The notes under the pieces were generated by a model, which ran no database searches, was not told the origin of the DNA, and was given only the letters and a program-made list of their open reading frames with translations. A program made the position numbers and the translations under genes. A stretch of 64,000 nt of DNA from Harmothoe impar (Eukaryota; Annelida; Polychaeta; Phyllodocida; Polynoidae), in NCBI GenBank assembly GCA_947462335.1, contig OX381710.1, positions 60,520,842 through 60,584,841 on the forward strand. The letters run 5' to 3'. Below are positions 32,625-43,336 of this stretch, in pieces; positions within the stretch are counted from its first letter, which is position 1; the number at the start of each line of letters is the position of its first letter.

Positions 32625-33235
32625 ATATCAGATCCAATAATGTGTACTTTTCAGAAATCCCAAAACGTTCTAAAACGTTTTGTCTTGGCAACTGTGCTGC
32701 CATAGTGGGTTTATGTGTATTTGGAACCTATATCAGATCAGATAATGTATACATTTCAGAAATCCCAAAACGTTCTAAAACGTTTTGTCTTGGCAACTGT
32801 GCTGCCATAGTGGGTTTATGTGTATTTTGGAACCTATATCAGATCCGATAATGTATACTTTTCAGAAATCCCAAAACGTTCTAAAACGTATTGTCTTGGC
32901 AACTGTGCTGCCATAATTGGTTTATGTGTATTTGGAACCTATATCAGACCAGATAATGTATACTCTACAGAAGTGCCAAAACGTTCTAAAACGTTTTGTC
33001 TTGGCAACTGTGCTGCCATAGTGGGTTTATGTGTATTTGGAACCTATATCAGACCAGATAATGTATACTCTACAGTTATGCCAAAACGTTCTAAAACGTT
33101 TTGCTTTTCCAAGTAGAACTACCAGAGTGTACCAATGTGTATTTGGAACATATTTTAGACCAGATATTGTTTAACTTCTATGTTTCATAACAGAAGTGCC
33201 GAAACATTCTAAAGTGTTTTGCTTTTCAAGCTAGA
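32625..33235. repeat. 104-bp tandem array, about five units
   Basis: Unit contains CCAAAACGTTCTAAAACGTT, TTGTCTTGGCAACTGTGCTG, CCATAGTGGGTTTATGTGTA and TTTGGAACCTATATCAGA. The first four units are close copies; the last two (33,090-33,235) are diverged. Confidence 0.85.
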
Positions 33236-33539
33236 ACTTTCAGAGTGTACCAATGAGTATTAGGCATGGGAATTTAAATTAAATAAAGAGGAAAATCAGT
33301 CCTTGAATACACATCATTACGTTCTGGGAGCCAAAAACTTGAAAAATTCATTACACATAATACGTTCTGGGGGTCCCCTGACAGAAAGCACTGGCATTTG
33401 GAGGGCCCTTTTTAGACCCCACATCAGTACGTTCTGGGGGTCCCCTGACAGAAAGCACTGGCGTTTGGAGGGCCCTTTTTAGACCCCACATCAGTACGCT
33501 ATGGCTGTCCCACTACAGAAAGCACTGGCGCTCCTAAGG

Positions 33540-33910
33540 ATATGCTTGATTAGGCGTCCACGCCTAGGATGTAGGTGACCCGAACAGGTAGTGGTGCCTG
33601 CCCCCTCCGGATCGCACTGGTACACCACATAGTGATGGGTGTGGTTCTCCACTAAGTGGCGCAGGTACCTTGCCTTAGTGGTGAAGGATACCTGTAATTC
33701 CAGAGATGACTGGCATTTCTGGAATGGACACTCAAGGTGGTCCCTGTCCCAATGTCGGACGGCCCAGCGGATCTTTGCCTTCTGATCCCTGGTATAATAG
33801 TTTTCCGGGAAGAAATCTTTTTTCTTGAGCCAGTCCTCGTAGAACTCGCTCACGAGAGGATCCCTTTGGGTGGCTCTACACCAATCCTCATCGTCGGATC
33901 TCCCATTCAA
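33540..33910 (-). pseudogene. Ty3-C accessory gene: zinc-finger segment
   Basis: About 124 residues beginning near NGRSDDEDW, with YYTRDQKAKIRWAV then two cysteine/histidine modules: CPFQKC...RYLRHLVENHTHH and YQCD...TCSGHLHPRRGRLIKH. Spacing and flanking residues match the Ty3-B segment at 6,499-7,251. Its frame differs from the N-terminal segment ending at 33,913, so a frameshift lies at the junction. At the left it is cut by the 5.2-kb TIR element. Removing 5,212 bases (element plus one ATAT) puts it in the same frame as 26,845-28,331. Confidence 0.7.
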
Positions 33911-33912
33911 AT

Positions 33913-35313
33913 TTATGCTGGGCGGGATGGAGGAACGCCCCGATCCTTTTGCGCATTCCCCCCAGTAGGAGGGAATGAATCCCTGAAATCCACCTCTGCA
34001 TTATTCCAGATGTGTTTTTCCAGGGCAGATCCCGACTCACTTCCCGAGCTGACGTCGGACTGATGTCCAGCAGCCACCTTCGGGTCGGGCGTCGGGTCGG
34101 ATTGGGTGACTGTGGTCGCCGGATCCGTCGTCTGGGAAGGAGATTTTGAAGCCGCAATGTCCATATCGTCCTCCCCTGTAGCAGACTTTCCTTGGGAAGT
34201 ACTGCTCGTATCAGATTTATCTGATACTGACCCATCGGTCATAATCCGCTGGGCGTCTGGTACTCTCTTTAACCGGGCTGACTCATTCCTCAGGGCTTGG
34301 CGACCCCGAGGCTGGACAAAAGGGGATTCACCTTTTGCAACTACCACAGTCCGGATATCCTGACTGTGGGGACTGCTAGTGCGGGTTACAGAGTCACCCC
34401 TTCGGATGTCCCTGCTGGCCTTTGCTGCAGCCTTCTCCTCCGCCTGAGTCAAACTCTTAGTCCGAGTTTTGACCATTTCCTCCACTGTCTCGACTATTGC
34501 TTCGTGACGGCTGAGGCCCTTCTCCGCCATGATTGTTTTCATGCGGTTATAGTCTATCTGATAGACCTCGTAGGATAAGTTGGACCGTATTAAGTCCCTA
34601 TATCCTTCAACCGGTTTCGGTTCCAACATCCCTACTGGGTTGTATCTGCGGTAGCAAGCTACAGCAAGAGTAGTGGCGCCGAATGCCCCACACGAAACGT
34701 CATCCGAGATGTGTGTCATCCGAGGTACACACACCCCGACGTCGGCCATCTCGGCGTCGAACAAGCCCTTCCGAAGTGCTTTACACACCCGGAGGCCTTG
34801 CTGTAGATTCTCCCAGGTGCTAAACCACTCTGGGGGCATGATGCGGAGAGCTCCCGCATCAATAAATTCTTGCAACATATCCACTATGTTGTTCGGGATA
34901 GGTCTAGGTAGGCCTATCTCCGTGGCGGACATTACGTCCGGGTGGAGATTCATCTCCCTCCCATCGTAGCAACTCTTACCAGTTGACTTCACCAGTCTAG
35001 CTGGCTTCTCCTCCTTCGGGTGGTTATCCGGGTCGATGTTCGGATTCCCACACATGTCCCACGTATCCTTTAGATGTTGGGCCTCTTCCTTCTCTTTTTT
35101 TAGAGCAAGAAGACGATCTTTTTCATGAAGACTCCTTCGTTCAGCCTCATTGAGGGCTGATTCAGACGTGGATACATCCATGTCTTCCTCTTCGAGGAGT
35201 TGCTCCTCGGAGAGAGTAACAGGGCTGGCGGCACCAGCACTGTCTTCGTGGGGCAGCTCGGCCATGTTGTGTGGCCGTTCCCCTCCGCCCAACTCGAGCT
35301 GCCGTGAGGCCAT
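33913..35313 (-). pseudogene. Ty3-C accessory gene: N-terminal segment
   Basis: 466 residues from ATG 35,311-35,313 (MASRQLELGGG). The acidic N-terminus has LLEEEDMDVSTSE, then a charged helix (SLHEKDRLLALKKEKEEAQ). Blocks shared with Ty3-B are YDGREMNLHPDV, MPPEWFSTWENLQQGLRVC, a helical block ending EEMVKTRTKSL, and FVQPRGRQALRNESARL. A Ser/Asp-rich tail follows, then EKHIWNNAEVDF, which aligns with HSIWSNANNKF at the start of the Ty3-B zinc-finger region. The gene starts 620 bases after the integrase stop, so it is not part of the gag-pol frame. Function unknown. Confidence 0.7.
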
Positions 35314-35934
35314 GCTGGGTTGGGCGCTCTTATTTCTACTAAATAAGAGTCCTATCTAATACTACAGGTCTTTGTGGAGGACCTGTTCTCCTTTTTGAAA
35401 CGTATTCACCTACTTTTGACGCTTGAATTCGGTTCCTATTAGATCCTCCTCGTTGGCCAGCACACCGTGCCGGCGAAGATTCGAAATCTAATGAACCAAA
35501 ACGACCCCTTTGCGCAGAGGTCACGCGCATCCACGCGCGTCTCGGGCCCTCCGCGAGACTGCCCTAACTAGGTCACTCATTGACCCAGTTCTTTTCCCGC
35601 GCCCGCAGGGCGCCGGTGTTCGTATTATAAACAGGTGCTTCGGGTAGTAGCCGAACCTTTCGCAACCAACAGCTCTGCTGGAGTATTAGTGAGGTTTTTA
35701 TGGGAAGCATGCCCGCAAACCCACCGGATTATCCGCTCACCACCCACTGGTACCCTGCTGGGGGGTTTACACGCTCCATACCCGGTCACTCGTGTATATT
35801 CCAACATTTAACAGATGACAACACAAAACAATTTCTCGGAAAAAGAGGAAATAAATTTATAATTTTTCCCGCCAGGAATTTCTTCCCTCCTTCTCCTAAC
35901 ATAGTACGGGACAACACACTATTTGTGTACCAGC
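35314..35934 (-). promoter_or_regulatory. Spacer between pol and accessory gene, candidate promoter
   Basis: GC-rich spacer. It includes GAACTGGGTCAATGAG and ACGCGCGTGGATGCGCG, counterparts of the segment next to the TATA box in Ty3-B, and a TTTATAATA box-like sequence at about 35,624-35,632. TATA position relative to the ATG is not conserved (about 315 against 160 bases), so promoter function is tentative. Confidence 0.3.
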
Positions 35935-37737
35935 TTAGGTTACCGCAGCCCTTTCTATCAGGCGGGGACTGCGTCGGGTACCTCCCATGGGTATTTTCTT
36001 TGACCTAGCTCCCGAAGGCGCCTTTTCAGAGGCAGGGTTAGCCGTCCCCTTTCTCTTCCGCCTAGGTTTGCTTACAGCTAGCGAGACTTTTTCCTTCTTC
36101 TGCACCTTCGGATCACTGACCCCTAACTTCCTAGGCCTTCCTCGGCCACGTTTCGGGGTTATTTGATCCTTTTTCCTGTTCTTGACTTCTTGGAGTAATT
36201 CATCTACTCCTAACCCATACGTTTCTGTGGTCAGATCCCTCCCCTTCCAGGGACGGAGCCGAGCCACGTTGGATTTATAGATCCGCCCAATTAAGGATCT
36301 AATCATGACAGTACAGTCACTTACTACTCTAGTCACCACAAATGGACCATCCCAGTTGCTTGCCAATTTTAAATTGGATAGAGGTTCGTGTAGTCTCACT
36401 ACTTGATCCCCTACCTTGAACCGACGGACTTTTAGTCCATGGTCATAACCAGTCTTTTGCCATTTCGCGTTCTTTTGTAACTCAGTTCTAACAAGTTCGT
36501 ATGCGAATTTAAACTGGTCTCTTAGTGATTCTACAAACATCACGTGACAGGGTGCGTCGGGATTCAACCCGACCACCCCAAAAACAAGATCGGCTGGCAT
36601 GATCATGTCCTCCCCAAACACTAATAAGTTTGGGGTGCAATTGGTGCTTTTATGAACAGTGCTGTTGTATGCATGGCATACATATTCACATTGTTCATCC
36701 CAATCCGTCATACTTTCATTCACCAAGGGTTTCAGAACCTGAATTAGCGTTCTGTTGAACCTTTCCACCATCCCATCACTCTGGGGTCGGTAGGGATTGG
36801 TTCGGGTCTTACAGATGGCTAACCCATGGCACATTTCCTGCCATAGATCCGACTCAAATTCCCGGCCTTGGTCACTATGCATCATCAGAGGCACTCCTAG
36901 GTGTAATACCCAACCTTTCACAAAGGCCTTCGCACAGGTCGCTGCTTTGTGATCGGGTAAGGGGAACACCCTCGTGTACTTAGTATAGTAGTCAGTGACT
37001 ACCATCATACACGTGTTACCATCAGGGGTTGTTTTAAAACCACTGATGATGTCGATTGCTATTCTCGCAAACCTAACTCCGAACAGTTCCTGGGACAAGG
37101 GCATTTTACCCATCCCAGGGCCGGGTTTATTTTTGCAGCAATCGGGACAAGTGGCGATCCAACGTAATAAGTCAGTGCTCATTCCTGGCCAGTAGTACCT
37201 TCGGGACAGGCACTCTAGTGAACGTTTCTTCCCAAAGTGACCACTGGTCATATGACCGTGACAATAATACATCAAATCCCTCCTCATACCGGAGGGGATT
37301 ACTACCTGTCTGATCCTTCTTCCCGAAGGATTGATCTTCCATCTATATAGAACACCTTCGGATACTTCCAGCTCTGTCCATTGAGCTAAAAATCTCCTCA
37401 TCTCTCTATTTTCTAGCGAGATTTCAGGTCGAACAGGTTTGATTCCCTTAGCATTCAACCCGAGCAACCTCCCCACGTTCGGATCCCTCTCCTGGAACCT
37501 TCGGATGGTCTCCATAGACCATTGAAGGATACCAGTTCCTCTGGATTCCAGTGGCAACCGGACTCCAGCTAGGACCGCCCCGTGGGCTCCACAATCATCA
37601 CATTTCTCATTTCCACAACTCCTTATGGGTCTGCGGGACAGTGCATCAGCATTTACATGCTTCACACCGGGTCGGTGTTGGATCTGCTTCTGTTCCAACC
37701 CGAACTCTGATAAGTGTGCTAACCACCGGCCTATCAT
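35935..37737 (-). pseudogene. Ty3-C integrase and pol tail
   Basis: About 600 residues, continuing pol after a one-base frame break at about 37,735. The RNase H end (NADALSRRP), the integrase HHCC module (HGHMTSGHFG...CPDCCKNK), and the catalytic core follow: IAIDIISGF, VVTDYYTKYTRVFPL, HSDQGREFESDLW and NPYRPQSDGMVERFNRTL, giving the D, D and E residues. Next are the C-terminal WDGPFVVTRVV (GPY/F-like) module and a basic tail with GRGRPRK, an AT-hook-type motif that could bind AT-rich DNA. Otherwise open to the stop at 35,935. Confidence 0.88.
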
Positions 37738-40150
37738 ACCTTCAGCATCCTTAAATTAAGTAACCACCTCAAGGAGGAATGGTCAGTCCTCAGCGTAAAA
37801 TCTGAGCCCCACAAAAAATGTTTATATTTCTTTGTGTAAACAATCACTGCCAAGAGTTCCCTCTTGGTGGTACAGTAATTCCTCTGTGACTTGTTCATGG
37901 TGTTGCTAGCAAAAGCAATGGGAACTTCCTTTCCGTCTTGGACCTGACTCAGAGCAGCTCCAATGCTCTCATTGCTGGCATCAGTATCCAGGATGAAATG
38001 ACCGGCGGCTGTCGGATATTTCAACACTGGTGTTTCAACAAAGAGTCTTTTGATGGATTCAAAAGACTCGTCTTGTTCTTTTCCCCATGGAAAAACTTCC
38101 TTACGCCTACCAGGTGTCCAATGAGACAGTGACTGGATAGGATAGCTCACCTGGGCATAGCCTGGTAAGAAATCTCGATAATACGAGCAGAACCCGAGGA
38201 ATGAACGGACATCCTTGGGACACCTGGGTTTTTCCCACTCCGTCACACGTCGGATCTTCTCCGGGTCTGCTTTCACACCCTGTGTGGAAATGATTCTCCC
38301 CAGATAATTAATATCTTTCTTAAACAACTGACATTTCTTAGGTTTTAATTTCAACCCATTACTCATTATTCTCTGGAGGACTTCTTCCAGGTTGTCTAGA
38401 CAACCTTGGAATGTCTTTCCGAAGATAATGACGTCATCTAGGTAAACTAGACATTTCTTCCATAGTAGATCGCTCAGTAATGTCTCCATCATGGCCTCGA
38501 AGGTGGCTGGCGCATTGCACAACCCGAAGGGCATGACGTTGTACTGGAACAATCCTACATGGCTAGAGAAGGCCGTCTTCTCCATGTCAGCAGGTTTCAT
38601 TCCGACCTGCCAGTACCCAGACTGTAAGTCTATGGTACAGTACCATTCATTCCCTCCTAGTGAGTCAATGGTTTCATCAATCCTCGGCAGAGGATATGAA
38701 TTCTTCTTCGTCATTCCATTCAGTTTCCTGTAGTCAATACAGAACCGTATGGTCCCATCTTTTTTTGTGACCATACAGACTGGACTGCTCCAGGGGCTGG
38801 AACTGGGTACAATAACATGATCCCTAATCATCTTATTGATCTCAGTTTCTGCTACCTCCTTCTTCTTCAGAGGTAGCCGACGGTAAGGAATTTTAAAGGG
38901 GGAACTTTCCCCCACGTCAATTCCGTGTAGGACTTTATCAGTTCGTCCTAAGGGTTCTCCTGGGAACGCGAAGGCCCTTCGGCAACGTTTTAACATTACC
39001 CGAAGGTCCTTCTGCTCCTTCGGATCTAGTTCCGAAGCATCTAGAATTAGCTTTTCTAATTCCTCTTCAATTACGACCATACCCGGTGGCTCTTCGGATG
39101 GCAACCCCAGAGGGCTGCTGGTGACCGCCTCCCCGAGTACCACACTGCCTACTTTAGCGCCTTTCTGGAGATATACCATATGAACACCAGGATTGGAAAT
39201 GGGGACAAGAGTCCATTGGGCATTTCCCACCAACGTATCAGCAGATTCCAACCCGAGGGATTGGAGATAAGCTATGTCGGGTCCCATGACCCCGGCCCTT
39301 CCTCTTAGTTCAGAGGAAGCGCTGATTAACACATCACATGTGGTTCCCGGTGGAAGTTTCACCGTCTGTGCGACACTTGCTACACTACTGATAACTCTCA
39401 GCACACATTGTGCTTTGATATTATAGGGACTCTGTATGGACAATTCACCTGTCTTCGGGTTCAACATCATTCCGAACAGGTCGGCAAGGTCCATCCCTAT
39501 GATACCATCATCCTCGATCTCAGCAATGGTTGGGGAGAATACAAACTCCTTCCCCACCACTGAGATACACAGGAAAGTACGTCCAAACGTCCGCAATCTG
39601 CTACCGTCGGCTGTGCACGCATTTACCCTCATTTTAAGGTCATCATTTGTGCCCAGCAGAAGAGTGTAGAACTTCCGAGAGATGATGGAGTGGCTGGCTC
39701 CAGTATCTATCAGAAATTCCCCGACTCTACCCTTCACAGAAGCGGCTAAATACCACCTTTTTCCTCCATTCAATGAAGGGTTACTAGTGAACTTCTGTAA
39801 GTCACTCTCAGTACCTAGATCTAATCCACGCCCTCTTATGTATTCCAGGCAAGGGTGATCTAGGGGGAGCCTGGTTCCACAAACCATTGCACTATACTCC
39901 TCCGCATCAGCACCGGGTTTCCCCGACTCACTTCCCGAATGTATGACTGGAATGCTGATGGCCCCGGCCCCAGGGTTCCCAAGCTGCGCCTGCTTGTCCC
40001 CCATATGTCCGGGCGTCACTACTGAGTGTGAACTTACTCCTGTTCCGTCAGAAGTATCATGGCATATTTCCTTCGGGATCTCTGAGTCGCCATCCTCAGG
40101 GATCCCCTTTAATTTTCCGAGTTCTTTCCGGAGAATCGCATCACAGGTTT
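37734..40150 (-). pseudogene. Ty3-C pol: protease, RT, RNase H
   Basis: The frame is open from about 40,145 (after a TGA) in the -1 frame relative to gag and overlaps gag's last 40 bases. The protease carries LIDTGASHSIISRKF; RT carries FCIDYRKLNGMTKKNSYPLP, TIDLQSGYWQVGM, LFQYNVMPFGLCNAPATFE and the catalytic CLVYLDDVIIFG; RNase H carries FILDTDASNESIGAAL, YCTTKRELLAVIVYTKKYKH and LRTDHSSLRWL. The frame breaks at 37,735 just after RNase H by a single-base change of frame. All catalytic motifs to that point are present. Confidence 0.9.
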
Positions 40151-41518
40151 CTCAGCTGTGCATGAGGAGGCATAATGCCCCTTCTCCTGACATCTGTAGC
40201 ATGTTACAGTACTCAGTTCGGGTTTTACCTTTCGTTCCTGTTTTTTATCAAACAACGCCATCATACGCTGCATCATGGCTTCTACCAATCCGAGGGATTG
40301 GTCGGGTTCCGATTTCTTCGGAACATTGGGTTCTGGTGGACCCGAGGGAGGGTTGGAAGGGGTTTTTGAATTGTCCCCTGGAGGTTTCTCTGGCTTTTTG
40401 CTAGAGGATGAGTTGTCAAAAGGTTTCCGCCTTTTGTTATCACCGGACTTTTTGTCCCGGCGCTTCCCACTGAAGGCTACAGCCCCAATGGTCTCTTCTC
40501 CTTCGGAATCCTCACCCGAGGATCCCCCGCTGCTGCTATAGTCAACTACCGCTGACATTCGGGATTGGTTGGGCACCAATCCGGCAAGAAGAATTTTCTT
40601 CTTCTCATGGCCATCTATGGCTAAAAATAGATCGGCTAGGGACGAATCGCTTTTCCAAGCTTTTCTGGTTAGTTCCTGATGATCAGGGTCACTCAGTCCG
40701 CTAATAAACCGGACAAAGAGAGTCTCGATATAGTAATCGGCGTCTCTAGCCCATTCGGGTCTTGCCTGATGCAGAATCCGTTGAAGCTCTAGACCATATA
40801 TCTTTGGGGACTCTTTTGGTTTCTGGGTTCGTCCCTTGAAGACCAACCAGTGATCCACGGTCACCAGGTTCCCAAAGATATATACAGCAGTACTTTCGAG
40901 CTGATCATATGTACCCGAAGGGCCATATGTACTTCTCCATTGGGAGACTGCTGATTTACCTGGCCCATCATTTAGCCAGATTACGAAGGCTCCTAATGAG
41001 TCTTCTTTAGACCACCCATTGTATTTGCAGTCATCCACAAATATTTGGTATTCATCTTTCCAGGGTCCTTTCCCTTTGTAGGGTTTGGTGATCCTGGCGG
41101 TGCGCCGGGCACCCCTGGTGGCCCCCTCTATCAGCTGATCTGATAGATTCCGGCTCCAGTCCATTATTTCAGTGGCATCTTGTCCCCGGCTATAGCTATC
41201 TAAGCCAAGGCTCTTGATACAAGGATCAGTATCATAAACCTGTCTCAGTCCGGGAGCCATTGAGGTTCTTTGGGTCAATGGTCGGACTGGAGAGACTGGT
41301 TCGCACCCGGGAAACCGGGTGGGTCGAGGCCAAGAAGTGGTACCCGGATAAGGGGGAACACTCCCGGTGGTTGTCTGGTCATGGGTTTGGGGTCTAGGCC
41401 GACTTCCCTGACCAGTTGTAGGTCTATCAGGACATTTCAGTACGGGGGTACTGTCGGTTCTGATCCCTGGACCATCCAGCAGAAGGTCCTTCCCCGGCTC
41501 TCTTGCCTCGGGTTGCAT
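40109..41518 (-). CDS. Ty3-C gag: capsid and zinc knuckle
   Basis: About 469 residues. A proline/arginine-rich lead is followed by the capsid-like region shared with Ty3-B (PWKDEYQIFVDDCKYNGW, YGLELQRILHQARPEW, FVRFISGLSDPDH, KKKILLAGLVPN), an acidic and Lys/Pro-rich linker, and one CCHC knuckle CYRCQEKGHYASSC. It ends at 40,109 inside the start of the pol frame. It is a piece of a longer gag; the true start is upstream in other frames. Confidence 0.82.
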   Translation of the reverse strand: MQPEAREPGKDLLLDGPGIRTDSTPVLKCPDRPTTGQGSRPRPQTHDQTTTGSVPPYPGTTSWPRPTRFPGCEPVSPVRPLTQRTSMAPGLRQVYDTDPCIKSLGLDSYSRGQDATEIMDWSRNLSDQLIEGATRGARRTARITKPYKGKGPWKDEYQIFVDDCKYNGWSKEDSLGAFVIWLNDGPGKSAVSQWRSTYGPSGTYDQLESTAVYIFGNLVTVDHWLVFKGRTQKPKESPKIYGLELQRILHQARPEWARDADYYIETLFVRFISGLSDPDHQELTRKAWKSDSSLADLFLAIDGHEKKKILLAGLVPNQSRMSAVVDYSSSGGSSGEDSEGEETIGAVAFSGKRRDKKSGDNKRRKPFDNSSSSKKPEKPPGDNSKTPSNPPSGPPEPNVPKKSEPDQSLGLVEAMMQRMMALFDKKQERKVKPELSTVTCYRCQEKGHYASSCTAEKPVMRFSGKNSEN

Positions 41519-41778
41519 GCCCCCGGGTTTGATTTCCCGGAGTTCTCCCTTCTCTGGTCTCTGCCTTCTGGTTATGATGAAAAATCAGGTCACCCCAATT
41601 ATCATAACCATACCACCCCCCCTGTTGATCCTCATGGGTTGTGGTGTTCTTGCTCGTACCCAAAGGGGGTGGAACAGCTCCATACTGAGATGGACTATCC
41701 CCAGCGAAGGGGTTCAAGGTGTCATAACTATCTACTCCCGACGCACTTCCCGCGGAGTATGCCGTCGGATCGATGGAA
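41427..41778 (-). pseudogene. Ty3-C gag: middle segment
   Basis: Reads SSIDPTAYSAGS, then DTLNPFAGDSPSQYG, which matches Ty3-B SLNPFSGDDPAQYG. It then goes out of frame with the capsid part near 41,520. The upstream side is interrupted by the 0.9-kb TIR element. Confidence 0.6.
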
Positions 41779-42712
41779 CTCACTCTCACCAAATCAGTGC
41801 AACTGAAAAAGTGGACGTACATGATCGGTGGACGTACATGATCGGTGGACGTACATGATCGGCAGAGTACAAAATGCACCTATTACCCCCTGTACTATGA
41901 TATATAACATTCCTAACCATACCTACAGGCTGTAATGTATCTTTGGAGAGTTTATTAGAAAAAAACAACTCCAAAAATATTTATAGGGTCAAATGGGGGA
42001 GGCTCAATGTACAACCGATCATGTACGTCACATGACGTACATGATCGGTTTATAATGTAATGTAAAGTTTTCTCATTACCCACTGCTTCACATGTCTAAA
42101 ATCTTACATGTCAAGACATACATCATATGTACACCTTGCTATGATCGATTTATGTTTTAAACATGGTCAGAAAGGGTACTTAAGGCACTGATCATGTACG
42201 TCACCGATCATGTACGTCACATGACGTACATGATCGGTATTGAAATGTCATGCAAATTTCTCTTTGATAGTCGCATTTACACATGCCTAAAATCTTACAT
42301 GTCAAGACACACATGATATGTACATCTTGGTAAGGTTTATTTGTGTTTTATCATGATTAGAAAGGGTAAGGCAGTCAATAAATCACCGATCATGTACGTC
42401 ACTGATCATGTACGTCACATGACGTACATGATCGATATTAAAACATCATGTAAAATTATCTTATAGTCGCATTTACACATGCCTAAAATCTTACATGTCA
42501 AGATACACATCATATGTACATCTTGGTAAGGTTTATTTGTGTTCTATCATGATCAGAAAGGGTAGGGAAGTCAATAGATTACCGATCATGTACGTCACCG
42601 ATCATGTACGTCACCGATCATGTACGTCACCGATCATGTACGGCCGCCGATCATGTACGTCCACCGATCATGTACGTCACTTTTTTAGTTGCACTGGTTT
42701 GGTGAGAGTGAG
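41779..42712. mobile_element. 0.9-kb TIR element in Ty3-C gag, palindrome-rich
   Basis: Ends CTCACTCTCACCAAATCAGT and inverted ACTGGTTTGGTGAGAGTGAG; the match extends inwards about 50 bases. Inside both ends, 17-bp GTGGACGTACATGATCG-type units (four on the left, six on the right) are arranged in opposite orientations. The middle holds three units of about 190 bases, each with a palindrome centred on TACGTCACATGACGTA (about 42,031, 42,220, 42,420). No coding capacity and no evident target duplication. Confidence 0.7.
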
Positions 42713-43322
42713 CCGGTTACCGAAGGTCGCGTCGGAGCAGGGGGAGCAGATGTATAGTAGACATCTTTCTCTACCTGTCCTCCGGAAGGGTATCGGATGG
42801 TGGGTTTTAGAACTCCTTGGAGTGGAGGGTTCTCCACTCCTTCCCCAGGGGTGAGGGTCACCTCTGGGTCAGGTACCTTCTGGTTACCTAGGTAGAGTTC
42901 CAACTCTACCCGTCTAGCTTCCAGTATAGATACCGCCTGCATGCTCTCGAGCTTCTTCTGATCTAGCTCTTCGTTTGCTTCTATGATAGCAATTCTTACT
43001 GCCTCATTGTCCTCGACCTGCTGGTTGCGAGCGTCCTTGGCGGCGTGCCATTCCCTAGAGTATCTTTCTAGGTCCACCATACGTACACCTGATACTGTTG
43101 TTGACAGGCATAAGACTTCCGGTTAGCTTGACCTAGCTTTTCTTCTCTCAGGATTTCCTGATTTTTCTCCATCTGGTCTTGGACCAGTTGGTTGTCACGG
43201 GTCAACTGATCCGTTCTCCACTCCATATCCTGATGGACCTGCCTATTCTCTAAGATGTACCTATCCCTTTCAGAGATCAACGAAACCAATTCGTCGTGCA
43301 GAGCATCGTACTGCTTGTTCAT
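42713..43322 (-). pseudogene. Ty3-C gag: N-terminal coiled coil
   Basis: Two frames, 43,322-43,068 and 43,080-42,713, encode the charged coiled-coil region: YDALHDELVSLISERDRY, RYSREWHAAKDARNQQ, IIEANEELDQKKLESMQAV and SILEARRVELEL. Each matches a block of the Ty3-B gag. A frame break lies near 43,075. The start codon is lost because the leader was deleted up to LTR sequence at 43,337. Confidence 0.72.
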
Positions 43323-43336
43323 TTCTTCCTTGTTCC

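Larger units (their letters stand above)
28332..33539. mobile_element. 5.2-kb TIR element packed with satellite arrays
   Basis: Ends CCTTAG...CTAAGG flanked by ATAT on each side (28,328-28,331; 33,540-33,543). Just inside, both ends carry inverted tandem units of about 74 bases (TACTGATGTGGGGTGTAAAA ... CCCCCAGAACG): three on the left (28,346-28,560) and about two on the right (33,355-33,500). Next inside are arrays that share AAAACGTTTTAGAACGTT in opposite orientation (28,990-29,310 and 32,630-33,230). The middle is other satellite arrays. No transposase. It resembles foldback-type elements in layout. It splits the Ty3-C accessory gene. Confidence 0.75.

Noticed and set aside
32625..33116. 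Plus-strand open frames with repeated NCAAIVGLCVFGTYIR-type sequence
   Set aside because: They arise from the 104-bp tandem array inside the TIR element and are not shared with any coding region.
33491..35313. Envelope gene of a retrovirus-like element, suggested by position after integrase
   Set aside because: No signal peptide, no transmembrane segment, no fusion-peptide-like stretch; zinc-type cysteine/histidine modules instead.
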